Assembly (NCBI RefSeq): GCF_003268775.1
Contig: NZ_QLSU01000030.1
Location: forward strand, 1-64,000
Direction of reading: 5' to 3'
DNA length: 64,000 nucleotides
DNA from: Paraburkholderia unamae
GTDB taxonomy: Bacteria > Pseudomonadota > Gammaproteobacteria > Burkholderiales > Burkholderiaceae
The notes under the pieces were generated by a model. That model saw only the letters and a list, made by a program, of their open reading frames with translations, did no database searches and had not been told where the DNA came from. A program made the translations under genes and the position numbers. Within the stretch, counting starts at the first letter, position 1. Every line of letters begins with the position of its first letter. Of this stretch, positions 33,908-43,444 are shown piece by piece.

Positions 33908-35296
33908 ATGCCCCTCGGAAACGTCGCGCCAGGCGACCTCTCTCGCTCCGAAGGCGCGCACGCCGTGCACATGCCTTCGGCCGCGCAATTGCGCCGCGCC
34001 ATCGTCACGGGCGCGGTCGGCAGCGCGCTCGAATACTACGACTTCGCGATGTATGGTCTCGCGTCGGCGCTGGTTTTCAATCGCGTCTTTTTCGCGAGCT
34101 TCGGCGCCACGGGCGGGTTGCTCGCGAGCTTCGGCGCATTCGGCGCGGGCTTTCTCGCGCGCCCGCTCGGCGGCCTGTTTTTCGGCTCGCTCGGCGACCG
34201 CAAGGGCCGCAAGTTCGTGCTGCTCGCAACCGTGCTGCTCATGGGTATCGCCACGACGCTGATCGGCGCGCTGCCGACCGGCCCCATCGGCGCGGTGATG
34301 CTGGTCCTGCTGCGCCTGTTGCAGGGTTTCGGCGCGGGCGCCGAGCAAACCGGCGCGGCCACGCTGATGGCCGAAATCGCGCCGGTCAAACGCCGGGGCT
34401 ATTTCGCGGCGTTGCCGTTCGTCGGCATTTTCACGGGGCTTGCGCTCGCCACGCTCACGTTCAAGGTCCTGCAAATGTCGTTGAGCGAAGCCGACCTGCT
34501 CGCATGGGGATGGCGCCTGCCGTTTCTAGGCAGCGTCGTGCTGATCGGCATGGCGATCTGGATTCGCCTCAAGCTCAAGGAAAGCCCCGTATTCGAATCG
34601 CTCGAACAGAAGCACGAAGTGATCGGCACGCCGATGCGCCTGATGCTCAAGCAAGGCCGCCGTCCGCTGGTGGCGACGTCGCTCATGCGGCTCGGTGAAA
34701 CGGGGGCGTCGACCATTTACACGGCGGTCGCCATCGCTTATCTGTCGAATTTCGTTTCGCTCAACCAGCATTTGCCGCGCGCTCAACTCGATGGCGTCGG
34801 TACGCGCGCCGTCTTGATCGCCAGCCTCTTGAGCGTCCTCACCACGCCGCTCTTTGGCGCGCTCAGCGACCGTGTCGGGCGCATTCCCGTGTATCGCGTC
34901 GGTGCGATTTTCTCCGTGCTGTGGGCCGTGCCGGCCTGGTGGATGATCGGCACCGGCGACGCCACCCTCGTCACGGTCGCGCTCGTGGGCGGCTTCACGT
35001 TCGGCGCGCAGAGCATGCTCGGTTCGCAGTGCGCGCACTTCGCCGAATTGTTCGGCAATCGCTACCGTTATTCCGGCGTGGCGCTCTCGCGTGAAATCGG
35101 CGCGCTGCTGGCAGGCGGTCTCGCACCGATTCTCGGACTCTGGCTCGTCGGTCTCTCGGGCGGCAAATTCTGGGTGATGGGCGTGTATATGGCCACGCTG
35201 TCGCTGCTCACCGTCATCGGCACGCTGCTCTCGACCGAAACGCGCGGCCGCGACCTCACGCGCCTTGACGACGCCGTTGGCGCAAGCAGCCGCTGA
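33908..35296 (+). CDS. MFS transporter of the metabolite:H+ symporter type
   Basis: 462 residues, about twelve membrane helices. The MHS-type start GSALEYYDFAMYGLASALVFNRVFF, the GSLGDRKGRKFVLL loop 2-3 motif, LQGFGAGAEQTGAATLMAEIAP and the second loop motif GALSDRVGRIPVY are present. MHS carriers import organic acids or similar solutes with protons. The ATG at 33908 follows GGAGGAG. It is 47 bp upstream of a 2-hydroxyacid dehydrogenase, suggesting import and reduction or oxidation of a 2-hydroxy/2-keto acid. Confidence 0.9.
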   Translation: MPLGNVAPGDLSRSEGAHAVHMPSAAQLRRAIVTGAVGSALEYYDFAMYGLASALVFNRVFFASFGATGGLLASFGAFGAGFLARPLGGLFFGSLGDRKGRKFVLLATVLLMGIATTLIGALPTGPIGAVMLVLLRLLQGFGAGAEQTGAATLMAEIAPVKRRGYFAALPFVGIFTGLALATLTFKVLQMSLSEADLLAWGWRLPFLGSVVLIGMAIWIRLKLKESPVFESLEQKHEVIGTPMRLMLKQGRRPLVATSLMRLGETGASTIYTAVAIAYLSNFVSLNQHLPRAQLDGVGTRAVLIASLLSVLTTPLFGALSDRVGRIPVYRVGAIFSVLWAVPAWWMIGTGDATLVTVALVGGFTFGAQSMLGSQCAHFAELFGNRYRYSGVALSREIGALLAGGLAPILGLWLVGLSGGKFWVMGVYMATLSLLTVIGTLLSTETRGRDLTRLDDAVGASSR

Positions 35297-35343
35297 TCCC
35301 GACATTCCAACAATCATCCGTTCCTTCTCTCGCGCACATTGTC

Positions 35344-36309
35344 ATGACTCGACCCGATCTACTCGTCGTCACGCGTTATTCCGATGACGACATGCACGCA
35401 CTCGCGCAGCATTACACGCTGCACGTCCTTTCCGATGCGGCCGATCCCGCGCGTCTGCTCGACGAAGTGGGGCCGCGCATTCGCGCGCTTGCCACCAACG
35501 GCGAAAGCGGGGCGAGCGCGGCGCTGATCGATGCGCTGCCCGCGCTCGAAATCATCGTGTGCTACGGCGTGGGCGTGGATGCGATCGACCTCGAACGCGC
35601 GAAGGCACGGGGCATCCGCGTGACCTATACGCCCGACGTGCTCACCGGCGACGTGGCGGACATGGGCATTGCGCTGTTGCTCGCGCTCGCGCGGCAGATT
35701 CCCGCAGCCGATGCCTATGTGCGGCGCGGCGACTGGGGCCGCAAGCCGATCGCGCTCACGCGGCGCGTGTTCGGCCAGCGGCTGGGTATCGTCGGATTGG
35801 GGCGGGTAGGGCGCGCGCTCGCGAGGCGCGCGACGGGCTTCGATATGCAGGTGATGTACCACGACCGCATGCACTTCGACGACGTGCCGTATGCGTGGTG
35901 CGAGAATCTTGTCGATCTCGCCCGCGAGGTGGATTTTCTGGTCGTTTGCGCGGCCGCCGATCAGGGCACGCGCGCGTTGATCGACGCGCGCGTGCTCGAT
36001 GCGCTCGGGCCCGACGGCATGCTGGTCAATGTCGCTCGCGGCAGCATTGTCGACGAACCGGTGTTGCTCGATTATCTGCGCGAGCGGCGCATTGCCGGCG
36101 CGGCGCTCGACGTGTTCTGGAACGAGCCCGCTATCGATCCCGCCTTCGCTTCGCTCGACAACGTGGTGCTGCAACCGCATCGTTCGAGTGCGACCCTGCA
36201 AACACGCGCCGCGATGGCCGAACTCGTGCGGGGCAATCTCGCGGCGTTCTTCGCTGGTGCGCCGCTCGTGAGCGAGTATCCGCTCGTGCGCGAAATCGTG
36301 GTTGTCTGA
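35344..36309 (+). CDS. D-2-hydroxyacid dehydrogenase (glyoxylate/hydroxypyruvate reductase-like)
   Basis: 321 residues. NAD(P)-binding GLGRVG at 151-156, then the catalytic residues R232 (NVARGS), E261 (WNEP) and H279 (LQPHRS). The VCYGVGVDAIDLERAKARGI and TPDVLTGDVADMGIALLLALAR blocks are typical. It interconverts 2-keto and D-2-hydroxy acids in the cytoplasm. Probably co-transcribed with the MFS carrier. The Arg of NVARGS and the missing Lys/Gly extension point to the glyoxylate/hydroxypyruvate/2-ketogluconate group, but the substrate is not fixed. Confidence 0.9.
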   Translation: MTRPDLLVVTRYSDDDMHALAQHYTLHVLSDAADPARLLDEVGPRIRALATNGESGASAALIDALPALEIIVCYGVGVDAIDLERAKARGIRVTYTPDVLTGDVADMGIALLLALARQIPAADAYVRRGDWGRKPIALTRRVFGQRLGIVGLGRVGRALARRATGFDMQVMYHDRMHFDDVPYAWCENLVDLAREVDFLVVCAAADQGTRALIDARVLDALGPDGMLVNVARGSIVDEPVLLDYLRERRIAGAALDVFWNEPAIDPAFASLDNVVLQPHRSSATLQTRAAMAELVRGNLAAFFAGAPLVSEYPLVREIVVV

Positions 36310-36714
36310 AAACACGTCATCCGGCGGCGGCGAGCGAGGATCGTGAGGCATTAACACGGCTCGCTCCTCGCTCGTCACCGTCCCAGCCGCCCTCCCAACG
36401 ATCGCACTCGCGATCGACTTTCCCTTCCTCCCAATCTCCGTGCCGATGGCTTCGATGTCGGCATCGGCAATCGTCCTGCCTCCGCGCGAATTCCTCCGAT
36501 CGTGACACCGGGTGCTCCGGCGACGAGCCTTTGTCGCAGCCATCCGCAATGGTTTCCAAATAGCTGCAATTGCATCTGACACGCGCGCCCATTTGGATAG
36601 CATTTTTAATTGGTTGGAGGCGCGTTGCCGCGCCCGCATAGTGGAATCCTGATGTCTAAAGGCGGCAGCCCGAACGAACCCGATGCGCGCCGCCGACATG
36701 CCAAGGAGACACTC
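36310..36714. other. Intergenic region upstream of the sulfur-compartment genes
   Basis: 405 bp. No protein frame on either strand shows family features. An AT-rich segment at about 36587-36616 (TTTGGATAGCATTTTTAATTGG) is the likely promoter area of the rhodanese gene, but no firm -35/-10 pair was assigned. A ribosome site AAGGAG (36702-36707) precedes the rhodanese ATG. Confidence 0.4.
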
Positions 36715-37182
36715 ATGACAGTGGAATTGCAGGAAAAGCCGCTGCACGCGGATCTCGTAGCCGCGCGCGGCGTCGCTCAGGCAGCCGGTCTGCCGTATGC
36801 GGGCAGCGTGACGCCCGAGCAGGCGTGGGCGCTGCACCAGGCGGGCGAGGCGGTGATCGTCGATGTGCGCACGGGCGAGGAGCGCAAGTTCGTCGGCCAC
36901 GTGCCGGACACCTTGCATGTCGCCTGGGCGACCGGCACGAGCTTGACGCGTAACCCGCGCTTCGTGCGCGAGCTGGAGGCAAAGACCGGCAAGGGCGCGG
37001 CGGTCGTGCTGCTGTGCCGCAGCGGCCACCGCTCGGCCCAGGCCGCCGAGGCCGCCGCGAAGGCGGGCTTCGCGCACGTGTTCAACGCCAGCGAAGGCTT
37101 CGAAGGCGATCTGGACGAAGCGGGCCATCGCGGCGTGCGCAACGGCTGGCGTTTTCGCGGCCTGCCGTGGGTGCAGGACTAG
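36715..37182 (+). CDS. Rhodanese-domain sulfurtransferase
   Basis: 155 residues, one rhodanese domain. The CDC25-like start AVIVDVRTGEERKFVGHVPDTLHVAW and the active-site loop with nucleophile C101 in LLCRSGHRS are clear; the C-terminus GEGFEGD-like (SEGFEGDLDEAGHRG) and NGWRFRGLPWVQ is the form often found beside sulfur genes. It would carry persulfide sulfur between donors and acceptors. It begins the run that contains the serine acetyltransferase, the encapsulin shell and its desulfurase cargo, so a role in loading or unloading sulfur is likely. No signal peptide: cytoplasmic. Confidence 0.92.
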   Translation: MTVELQEKPLHADLVAARGVAQAAGLPYAGSVTPEQAWALHQAGEAVIVDVRTGEERKFVGHVPDTLHVAWATGTSLTRNPRFVRELEAKTGKGAAVVLLCRSGHRSAQAAEAAAKAGFAHVFNASEGFEGDLDEAGHRGVRNGWRFRGLPWVQD

Positions 37183-37238
37183 CGACGGTTCATCCCGCGC
37201 GCCGGATCATTCACACGAACAACGAAGAGAGAACGAGC

Positions 37239-38225
37239 GTGACCGTATTTCATGTGGCCGAGATCGTCGACGCGCTCCAGGGCGTGCGACAACAATGGCG
37301 CGAGTTGCAGCGGCGCGCGCTGGAGCCGGGCGGGCGCGACCTGCCCGCGCGCGAGGCGCTGGCCGACGTGATCGAGACGCTCAAGGGCGTGCTGTTCCCC
37401 ATGCGCCTCGGGCCGCCCGATCTGCGCCAGGAGAGCGAGAATTTTTACGTGGGTCACGCACTCGATGCGGCGCTGCATGCCCTGCTCGCGCAGGCACGGC
37501 TCGAACTGCGCTACAAAGCCCGGCACGCCGACTCCGATCGCGGCGAGATCGATGCGCGCGCGCTCGCCGCGGTGCGCGCATTCGCCCAGCGTTTGCCCGC
37601 GATTCGCGCGCTGCTCGACACCGACGTGCTCGCCGCCTTCAATGGCGACCCCGCCGCAGGCAGTGTGGACGAGGTGCTGCTCTGCTATCCCGGCGTGCTC
37701 GCCATCACGCATCACCGGCTCGCGCACGAGCTCTATCTGCTCGGACTACCGTTGCTCGCGCGCATTATTTCGGAGCTTGCGCACGCGGCCACCGGCATCG
37801 ACATTCATCCTGGCGCGCGCATTGGCAGCGCATTTTTCATCGACCACGGCACTGGCGTCGTGATTGGCGAGACGGCCGTGATCGGCGAACGGGTTCGCGT
37901 GTATCAGGCCGTGACGCTCGGCGCGAAGCGCTTTCCGCGCGACGCCGCCGGCAATCTGGAGAAGGGCCTCGCGCGCCATCCGATCGTCGAGGACGACGTG
38001 GTCATTTACGCGGGGGCGACGATACTCGGGCGTGTCACGCTCGGGCGGGGCGCGGTCATCGGCGGCAACGTCTGGTTGACCGAAAGCGTGCCGCCGGGCG
38101 CCCACATCACCCAGGCGATCTCGCGCCACGAAACGCGCGCGCCCACGCCGGGATATACCGCCGAGATCGACACGGCCGTACCCGCGCCTGCGCCGATCGC
38201 GATCGCAGCGGGCGCACCGCGATGA
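37239..38225 (+). CDS. epsC: Serine O-acetyltransferase, EpsC type
   Basis: 328 residues from a GTG at 37239. N-terminal helical domain (about 1-175), then the left-handed beta-helix of hexapeptide repeats (GIDIHPGARIGSAFFIDHGTGVVIGETAVIGERVRVYQAVTLGAKRF, and IVEDDVVIYAGATILGRVTLGRGAVIGGNVWLTESVPPG). It makes O-acetylserine from serine and acetyl-CoA, the carbon precursor of cysteine. EpsC forms lack the short C-terminal tail of CysE that binds cysteine synthase. Such a gene is a known neighbour of family 2A encapsulins: it supports cysteine formation while the cargo removes sulfur from cysteine. The stop overlaps the next ATG. Confidence 0.93.
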   Translation: MTVFHVAEIVDALQGVRQQWRELQRRALEPGGRDLPAREALADVIETLKGVLFPMRLGPPDLRQESENFYVGHALDAALHALLAQARLELRYKARHADSDRGEIDARALAAVRAFAQRLPAIRALLDTDVLAAFNGDPAAGSVDEVLLCYPGVLAITHHRLAHELYLLGLPLLARIISELAHAATGIDIHPGARIGSAFFIDHGTGVVIGETAVIGERVRVYQAVTLGAKRFPRDAAGNLEKGLARHPIVEDDVVIYAGATILGRVTLGRGAVIGGNVWLTESVPPGAHITQAISRHETRAPTPGYTAEIDTAVPAPAPIAIAAGAPR

Positions 38226-38485
38226 GTGCCATCGTTCACGACTTCGGCGCCACGGTGCGGCGTTTGCGCGAGGCGCATGCGTGGTCGCAGGAACGCCTCG
38301 CCGAACATGCGGGACTCAACCGCACCTACGTCGGTGAAATCGAGCGCGGCACGGCCATCGCTTCGATCGTCACCGTGGAAAAGCTCGCGCACGCGCTGGG
38401 CGTGAGCATAGGCGAGCTGCTCGTGAGCGGCGCGGTGGGTGTGGCGAACGCCGTGGCGCTGCCGGTCAGTCCGCTGCATCCCTGA
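38222..38485 (+). CDS. XRE-family regulator
   Basis: 87 residues, ATGA overlap with epsC. One Cro/C1-type HTH at about 9-64: VRRLREAHAWSQERLAEHAGLNRTYVGEIERGTAIASIVTVEKLAHALGVSIGELL. A short hydrophobic tail follows. It is placed directly before the shell gene and is the obvious candidate to control the compartment genes in response to sulfur state; that role is inferred from position only. Confidence 0.9.
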   Translation: MSAIVHDFGATVRRLREAHAWSQERLAEHAGLNRTYVGEIERGTAIASIVTVEKLAHALGVSIGELLVSGAVGVANAVALPVSPLHP

Positions 38486-38541
38486 GGGCAATTCCTTGTT
38501 GTCCTTCATGTCGTTTTATGCCCCTTGACGTCTATAGCCGG

Positions 38542-38570
38542 TTGAACCGCGCAACAGGGCTTCCCATAAT
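38542..38570 (+). promoter_or_regulatory. Predicted sigma-70-type promoter of the encapsulin gene
   Basis: TTGAAC (38542-38547), 17-bp spacer, CATAAT (38565-38570), giving a start point near 38577 and a leader of about 50 bases. Two TCATAAG direct repeats (38580-38586 and 38601-38607, 21 bp apart, two helical turns) lie in the leader. The shell and cargo genes can therefore be transcribed apart from the upstream sulfur genes. Confidence 0.6.
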
Positions 38571-38625
38571 CCGTTGTCTTCATAAGCAAAGCTGTTTTTC
38601 TCATAAGTAACCGGAGCCCTCATTC

Positions 38626-39558
38626 ATGTCCACGACTCTGAGCGGCCAGACCGCGCTTGGCGATAACGCCGCGCGGCAACTGGCGAACGCCACCAAGACC
38701 GTCCCGCAGCTTTCCACGATCACGCCGCGCTGGCTGACGCATCTGCTGCAATGGGTGCCGGTCGAAGCGGGCATTTATCGTCTGAACCGCGTTAAGGACC
38801 CCGAAGCAGTGCGCGCGGCCTGCACGGCGCGTGAAGACGAAGGCACGCTCCCCACGACCTTCGTGCCGTACGAAGAACAGCCGCGCGAGTATTTCCTCAA
38901 CGCGGTGAGCACGGTGCTCGACGTGCACACGCGCATCTCCGACCTCTACAGCAGCCCGCACGACCAGATCAAGGAGCAGTTGCGCCTCACGATCGAGACG
39001 ATCAAGGAGTTGCAGGAAAGCCAGCTCATCAACAATCCCGACTACGGGCTGCTCGCGAACGTGGAGGAAGATCAGCGCATTTTCCCGCTCACGGGCGCAC
39101 CCACGCCCGACGATCTCGACGAGTTGCTCACGAAGGTGTGGAAGGAGCCCGCGTTTTTCCTCACGCATCCGCTCGCGATTGCGGCGTTTGGCCGCGAATG
39201 CACGCGCCGTGGCGTGCCGCCGCCCACGGTCAGCCTGTTCGGCTCGCAGTTCCTCACGTGGCGCGGCATTCCGCTGATCCCGTCCGACAAGGTGCCGGTT
39301 GCCGACGGCAAGACCAAGATCCTGCTGCTGCGCGTGGGCGACAAGCGCCAGGGCGTGGTGGGCCTTTATCAGCCGGGCGTGGCGGGCGAGCAGGGGCCGG
39401 GTCTTTCGGTGCGCTTCATGGGGATCAACAATCAGGCGATCGCGTCGTATCTGATCTCGCTGTATTGCTCGCTCGCGGTCCATTCGCCGGACGCGCTGGC
39501 AGTTCTCGATGATGTGGAGATCGGCAAGTACCATGACTACCCTGACACCTACCGTTAA
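38626..39558 (+). CDS. Family 2A encapsulin nanocompartment shell protein
   Basis: 310 residues, the normal size. The protein has the SrpI/'major membrane protein I' signature blocks: TVPQLSTITPRWLTHLLQWVPVEAGIYRLNRV, YEEQPREYFLNAVSTVLDVHTRISDLYSSPHDQIKEQLRLTIETIKELQE, FPLTGAPTPDDLDELLTKVWKEPAFFLTHPLAIAAFGRECTRRGVPPPTV and FLTWRGIPLIPSDK, ending with LYCSLAVHSPDALAVLDDVE. There is no cyclic-nucleotide-binding insert, which separates 2A from 2B. It folds like the HK97 phage capsid protein and assembles into icosahedral shells in the cytoplasm. The next gene, overlapping by 26 bp, encodes the cargo. Confidence 0.95.
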   Translation: MSTTLSGQTALGDNAARQLANATKTVPQLSTITPRWLTHLLQWVPVEAGIYRLNRVKDPEAVRAACTAREDEGTLPTTFVPYEEQPREYFLNAVSTVLDVHTRISDLYSSPHDQIKEQLRLTIETIKELQESQLINNPDYGLLANVEEDQRIFPLTGAPTPDDLDELLTKVWKEPAFFLTHPLAIAAFGRECTRRGVPPPTVSLFGSQFLTWRGIPLIPSDKVPVADGKTKILLLRVGDKRQGVVGLYQPGVAGEQGPGLSVRFMGINNQAIASYLISLYCSLAVHSPDALAVLDDVEIGKYHDYPDTYR

Positions 39559-41491
39559 TCCCACGCCGTTGCCGGGCGGCTTGCCCGACCCCGCAACGCT
39601 CGCGCGCCTCGCCAACGAGTTCTTCAGCACGCTGCCGGGCAATGCGGGCGCACCGGGCGTCGCGGCGGGCAGCGGGGCGGTGGGCGGCGTGCCGTCCGCC
39701 TTGCCCGCGGCCGCGCCGATCCTCGCCTCGCTCAGCAATCCCGCACCGGCGGGCTCGCCGCTCGCGGGGCCGGGCGGCACGGGCACCGGCGTGCCGGGCT
39801 TCGCGCCGCCGCAAGGCAAGGTGGCGGGCGCGAACCTCGCGCCTTCCGCGCCCACGCACGTGCTCGCGCTGGGCAACCGCGCGCCCGCGCTCGCGCCGCA
39901 TGCCGCGGCGGCCAATGGCCTGCCGGACAATGCCGTGTCGATCGCCCCCGCGCTGGAGCCGCGCGTGGGCGGTGCGTTGCTCGGCGTACCGCAGGGCCAT
40001 GCTGCAAGCGAAGCTCCGGTATCGGCCAGCGAGCGCTCGCCGTACTATTTCACGTCGCCAGGCGGGCACGGCTGGCCGCGCGAGCCGCAGGAGATCGTGG
40101 TGCCTTCGCATGGCCTCGCCGCCCCCGAGACATTCGGACTACCAGGCGACGACGCACTGCGCGGGCTGCTCACGCTCAATCGCCCGGAATACGGTACGCG
40201 CGACGGCTCGGCACGGTACTTCCTCGATGAGAAGGAAAACGCCGCGCCGCGCACGCCAACCGGTGGCGCGCACCCGCCGTTCGACGTCAATGCGGTGCGG
40301 CGCGATTTCCCGATCCTTCAGGAACGCGTGAACGGCAAGCCGCTCGTCTGGTTCGACAACGCCGCGACGACGCACAAGCCGCAGGCCGTGATCGATCGCC
40401 TCGCGTACTTCTACGCGCACGAGAACTCGAACATCCACCGCGCCGCGCATGCGCTGGCCGCCCGCGCAACCGACGCCTACGAGCACGCGCGCAAGACGGT
40501 GCAGCGCTTTATCGGTGCATCGTCGCCCGAGGAAATCGTGTTCGTGCGCGGCACGACCGAGGCGATCAATCTGGTCGCCAAGACGTGGGGCGTGCAGAAC
40601 GTGGGTGAAGGCGACGAGATCATCGTCTCGCACCTGGAGCATCACGCGAACATCGTGCCGTGGCAGCAACTCGCCGCGCTCAAGGGCGCGAAGCTGCGCG
40701 TGATTCCCGTCGACGACTCGGGCCAGGTGCTGCTCGACGAGTATCGCAAGCTGCTGAACGACCGCACGAAGATCGTTTCGGTCACGCAGGTGTCGAACGC
40801 GCTCGGGACCGTGGTGCCGGTGCGCGAAATCGTGGAACTCGCGCATCGGGCGGGCGCGAAAGCGCTCGTTGACGGCGCGCAGTCGATCTCGCACATGCGT
40901 GTGGACGTGCAGGCGCTCGACGCCGACTTCTTCGTGTTCTCGGGCCACAAGATCTACGGCCCGACCGGCATCGGCGTGGTGTACGGCAAGCGCGAGGTGC
41001 TCGAAGCCATGCCGCCATGGCAGGGCGGCGGCAACATGATCCAGGACGTGACGTTCGAAAAGACCGTGTTCCACGGTGCGCCCGCGCGCTTCGAAGCCGG
41101 CACCGGCAATATCGCCGATGCCGTGGGGCTGGGCGCCGCGCTCGATTATGTGAGCCGCATCGGCATCGAGAATATCGCGCGCTATGAGCACGATTTGCTT
41201 GCGTACGCAACGAGCGTGCTCGCGCCGGTGCCGGGCGTGCGCCTCGTGGGTACGGCGCGCGACAAGGCGAGCGTGCTCTCGTTCGTGCTGAAGGGCTACA
41301 CGACCGAGGAGGTGGGGCAGGCGTTGAGCCGGGAAGGCATCGCCGTGCGCGCCGGGCATCACTGCGCCCAGCCGATCTTGCGGCGCTTCGGCCTGGAAGC
41401 GACCGTGCGGCCTTCGCTTGCGTTCTACAACACTTGCGACGAGGTCGATGCGCTGGTGTCGGTCGTGCGCGGGCTCGCGCCGCGCCAGTAA
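39533..41491 (+). CDS. Cysteine desulfurase with N-terminal cargo-loading extension
   Basis: 652 residues, about 250 more than a normal SufS-type enzyme. Residues 1-~245 are Ala/Pro/Gly-rich and probably disordered, with islands such as PGGLPDPATLARLANEFFSTLPG, SPYYFTSPGG and GDDALRGLL; this is the kind of extension that docks desulfurases inside family 2A shells. Residues ~248-652 form the PLP enzyme: DNAATTHKP, HLEHHAN, DGAQ (447-450), PLP lysine K473 (SGHK) and nucleophile C611 (HHCAQP). It frees sulfur from cysteine as persulfide or sulfane sulfur, stored in the shell. The ATG at 39533 lies inside the shell gene, giving coupled translation. Confidence 0.95.
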   Translation: MTTLTPTVNPTPLPGGLPDPATLARLANEFFSTLPGNAGAPGVAAGSGAVGGVPSALPAAAPILASLSNPAPAGSPLAGPGGTGTGVPGFAPPQGKVAGANLAPSAPTHVLALGNRAPALAPHAAAANGLPDNAVSIAPALEPRVGGALLGVPQGHAASEAPVSASERSPYYFTSPGGHGWPREPQEIVVPSHGLAAPETFGLPGDDALRGLLTLNRPEYGTRDGSARYFLDEKENAAPRTPTGGAHPPFDVNAVRRDFPILQERVNGKPLVWFDNAATTHKPQAVIDRLAYFYAHENSNIHRAAHALAARATDAYEHARKTVQRFIGASSPEEIVFVRGTTEAINLVAKTWGVQNVGEGDEIIVSHLEHHANIVPWQQLAALKGAKLRVIPVDDSGQVLLDEYRKLLNDRTKIVSVTQVSNALGTVVPVREIVELAHRAGAKALVDGAQSISHMRVDVQALDADFFVFSGHKIYGPTGIGVVYGKREVLEAMPPWQGGGNMIQDVTFEKTVFHGAPARFEAGTGNIADAVGLGAALDYVSRIGIENIARYEHDLLAYATSVLAPVPGVRLVGTARDKASVLSFVLKGYTTEEVGQALSREGIAVRAGHHCAQPILRRFGLEATVRPSLAFYNTCDEVDALVSVVRGLAPRQ

Positions 41492-41496
41492 GGCCA

Positions 41497-41520
41497 ACGC
41501 GGGGCGGCGACGCCCCGCGT
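41497..41520. terminator. Strong hairpin between cysteine desulfurase and convergent binding-protein gene
   Basis: Perfect 10-bp GC stem ACGCGGGGCG / CGCCCCGCGT with a GCGA (GNRA-type) tetraloop, five bases after the desulfurase stop and eight before the end of the convergent gene. Probably works for both strands, though no long T-run follows. Confidence 0.65.
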
Positions 41521-41528
41521 CCTTGCGC

Positions 41529-42728
<1,200 letters not shown>

Positions 42729-42868
42729 CGCTGTGTTTCCTTCTTGTAAGAGTTGAGTGACGCAATGAATGGAAAGGGACGCCGTAACGAGTCTCCAACG
42801 CACCCATCGTCTGCACAACCAAGCGATTCAGCTATCGATATGCGCCTCGCGCGTGGCCTCATGCCGCG

Positions 42869-43444
42869 TCATTCGGGAAACACGGGCTCTCCGAGCGTGA
42901 GCATGAGGCGGTTGGCCCACGCGAAGATGGCGATCGCGTGGCTGAGATCGAGTATCTCGGCTTTCGTGAGCCCCGCTTCGCGCAGCGCGTGGAGCGACGC
43001 GCCGTTGACTGCCTCGGGCGCGAGCGTCAGGTCGATCGCATAGCGCACGATCGCGCGTTCGCGCGGCGTGGTGCCCGCGGTGCGCGGATCGGCGAAGACC
43101 TGTTCGATCACGTCGTCGCGTTTGGCCAGTTGCTGGAAACGCTGCGCATGCACGGAGGCGCAATAAACGCAGCCGTTCACGCGCGAGACCACTGTGCTGG
43201 CCAGTTCGCGCTCCGCGCGCGAGAGCCCGCCGGGGGCATACATGATGCTGTTGAACGCCCCCGAGCGCGCGGCGAGCACCGCAGGCTCGTGTACGAGCAG
43301 CAGGTAATAATCAGAGGTTTTCGCTTGCGGATGACTGGCTTCGAGCACGGCGAGTTGTTCGGGCGAAGCGTCTTCGAGCGCGACCGTGTCGAGCCATGCC
43401 GACCATCCGAGCGTTTGCGAGGTGAAACCGTGTGTGTGGCTCAT
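42869..43444 (-). CDS. Alkylhydroperoxidase-like (CMD) protein with CxxC site
   Basis: 191 residues. AhpD/carboxymuconolactone-decarboxylase fold with the redox motif RVNGCVYCASVHAQRF (Cys-x-x-Cys-x-x-x-His). The N-terminal LGWSAWLDTVALEDASPEQLAVLEASH fits the Avi_7169-type alkylhydroperoxidase family that is encoded in pairs with a second CMD protein. Likely a thiol-based peroxide or redox enzyme. Its start overlaps the end of the partner gene by four bases. Confidence 0.85.
   Translation of the reverse strand: MSHTHGFTSQTLGWSAWLDTVALEDASPEQLAVLEASHPQAKTSDYYLLLVHEPAVLAARSGAFNSIMYAPGGLSRAERELASTVVSRVNGCVYCASVHAQRFQQLAKRDDVIEQVFADPRTAGTTPRERAIVRYAIDLTLAPEAVNGASLHALREAGLTKAEILDLSHAIAIFAWANRLMLTLGEPVFPE

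Noticed and set aside
36317..36592. Cys-rich minus-strand frame in the gap before the rhodanese gene
   Set aside because: No ribosome site or family pattern; composition matches out-of-frame reading.
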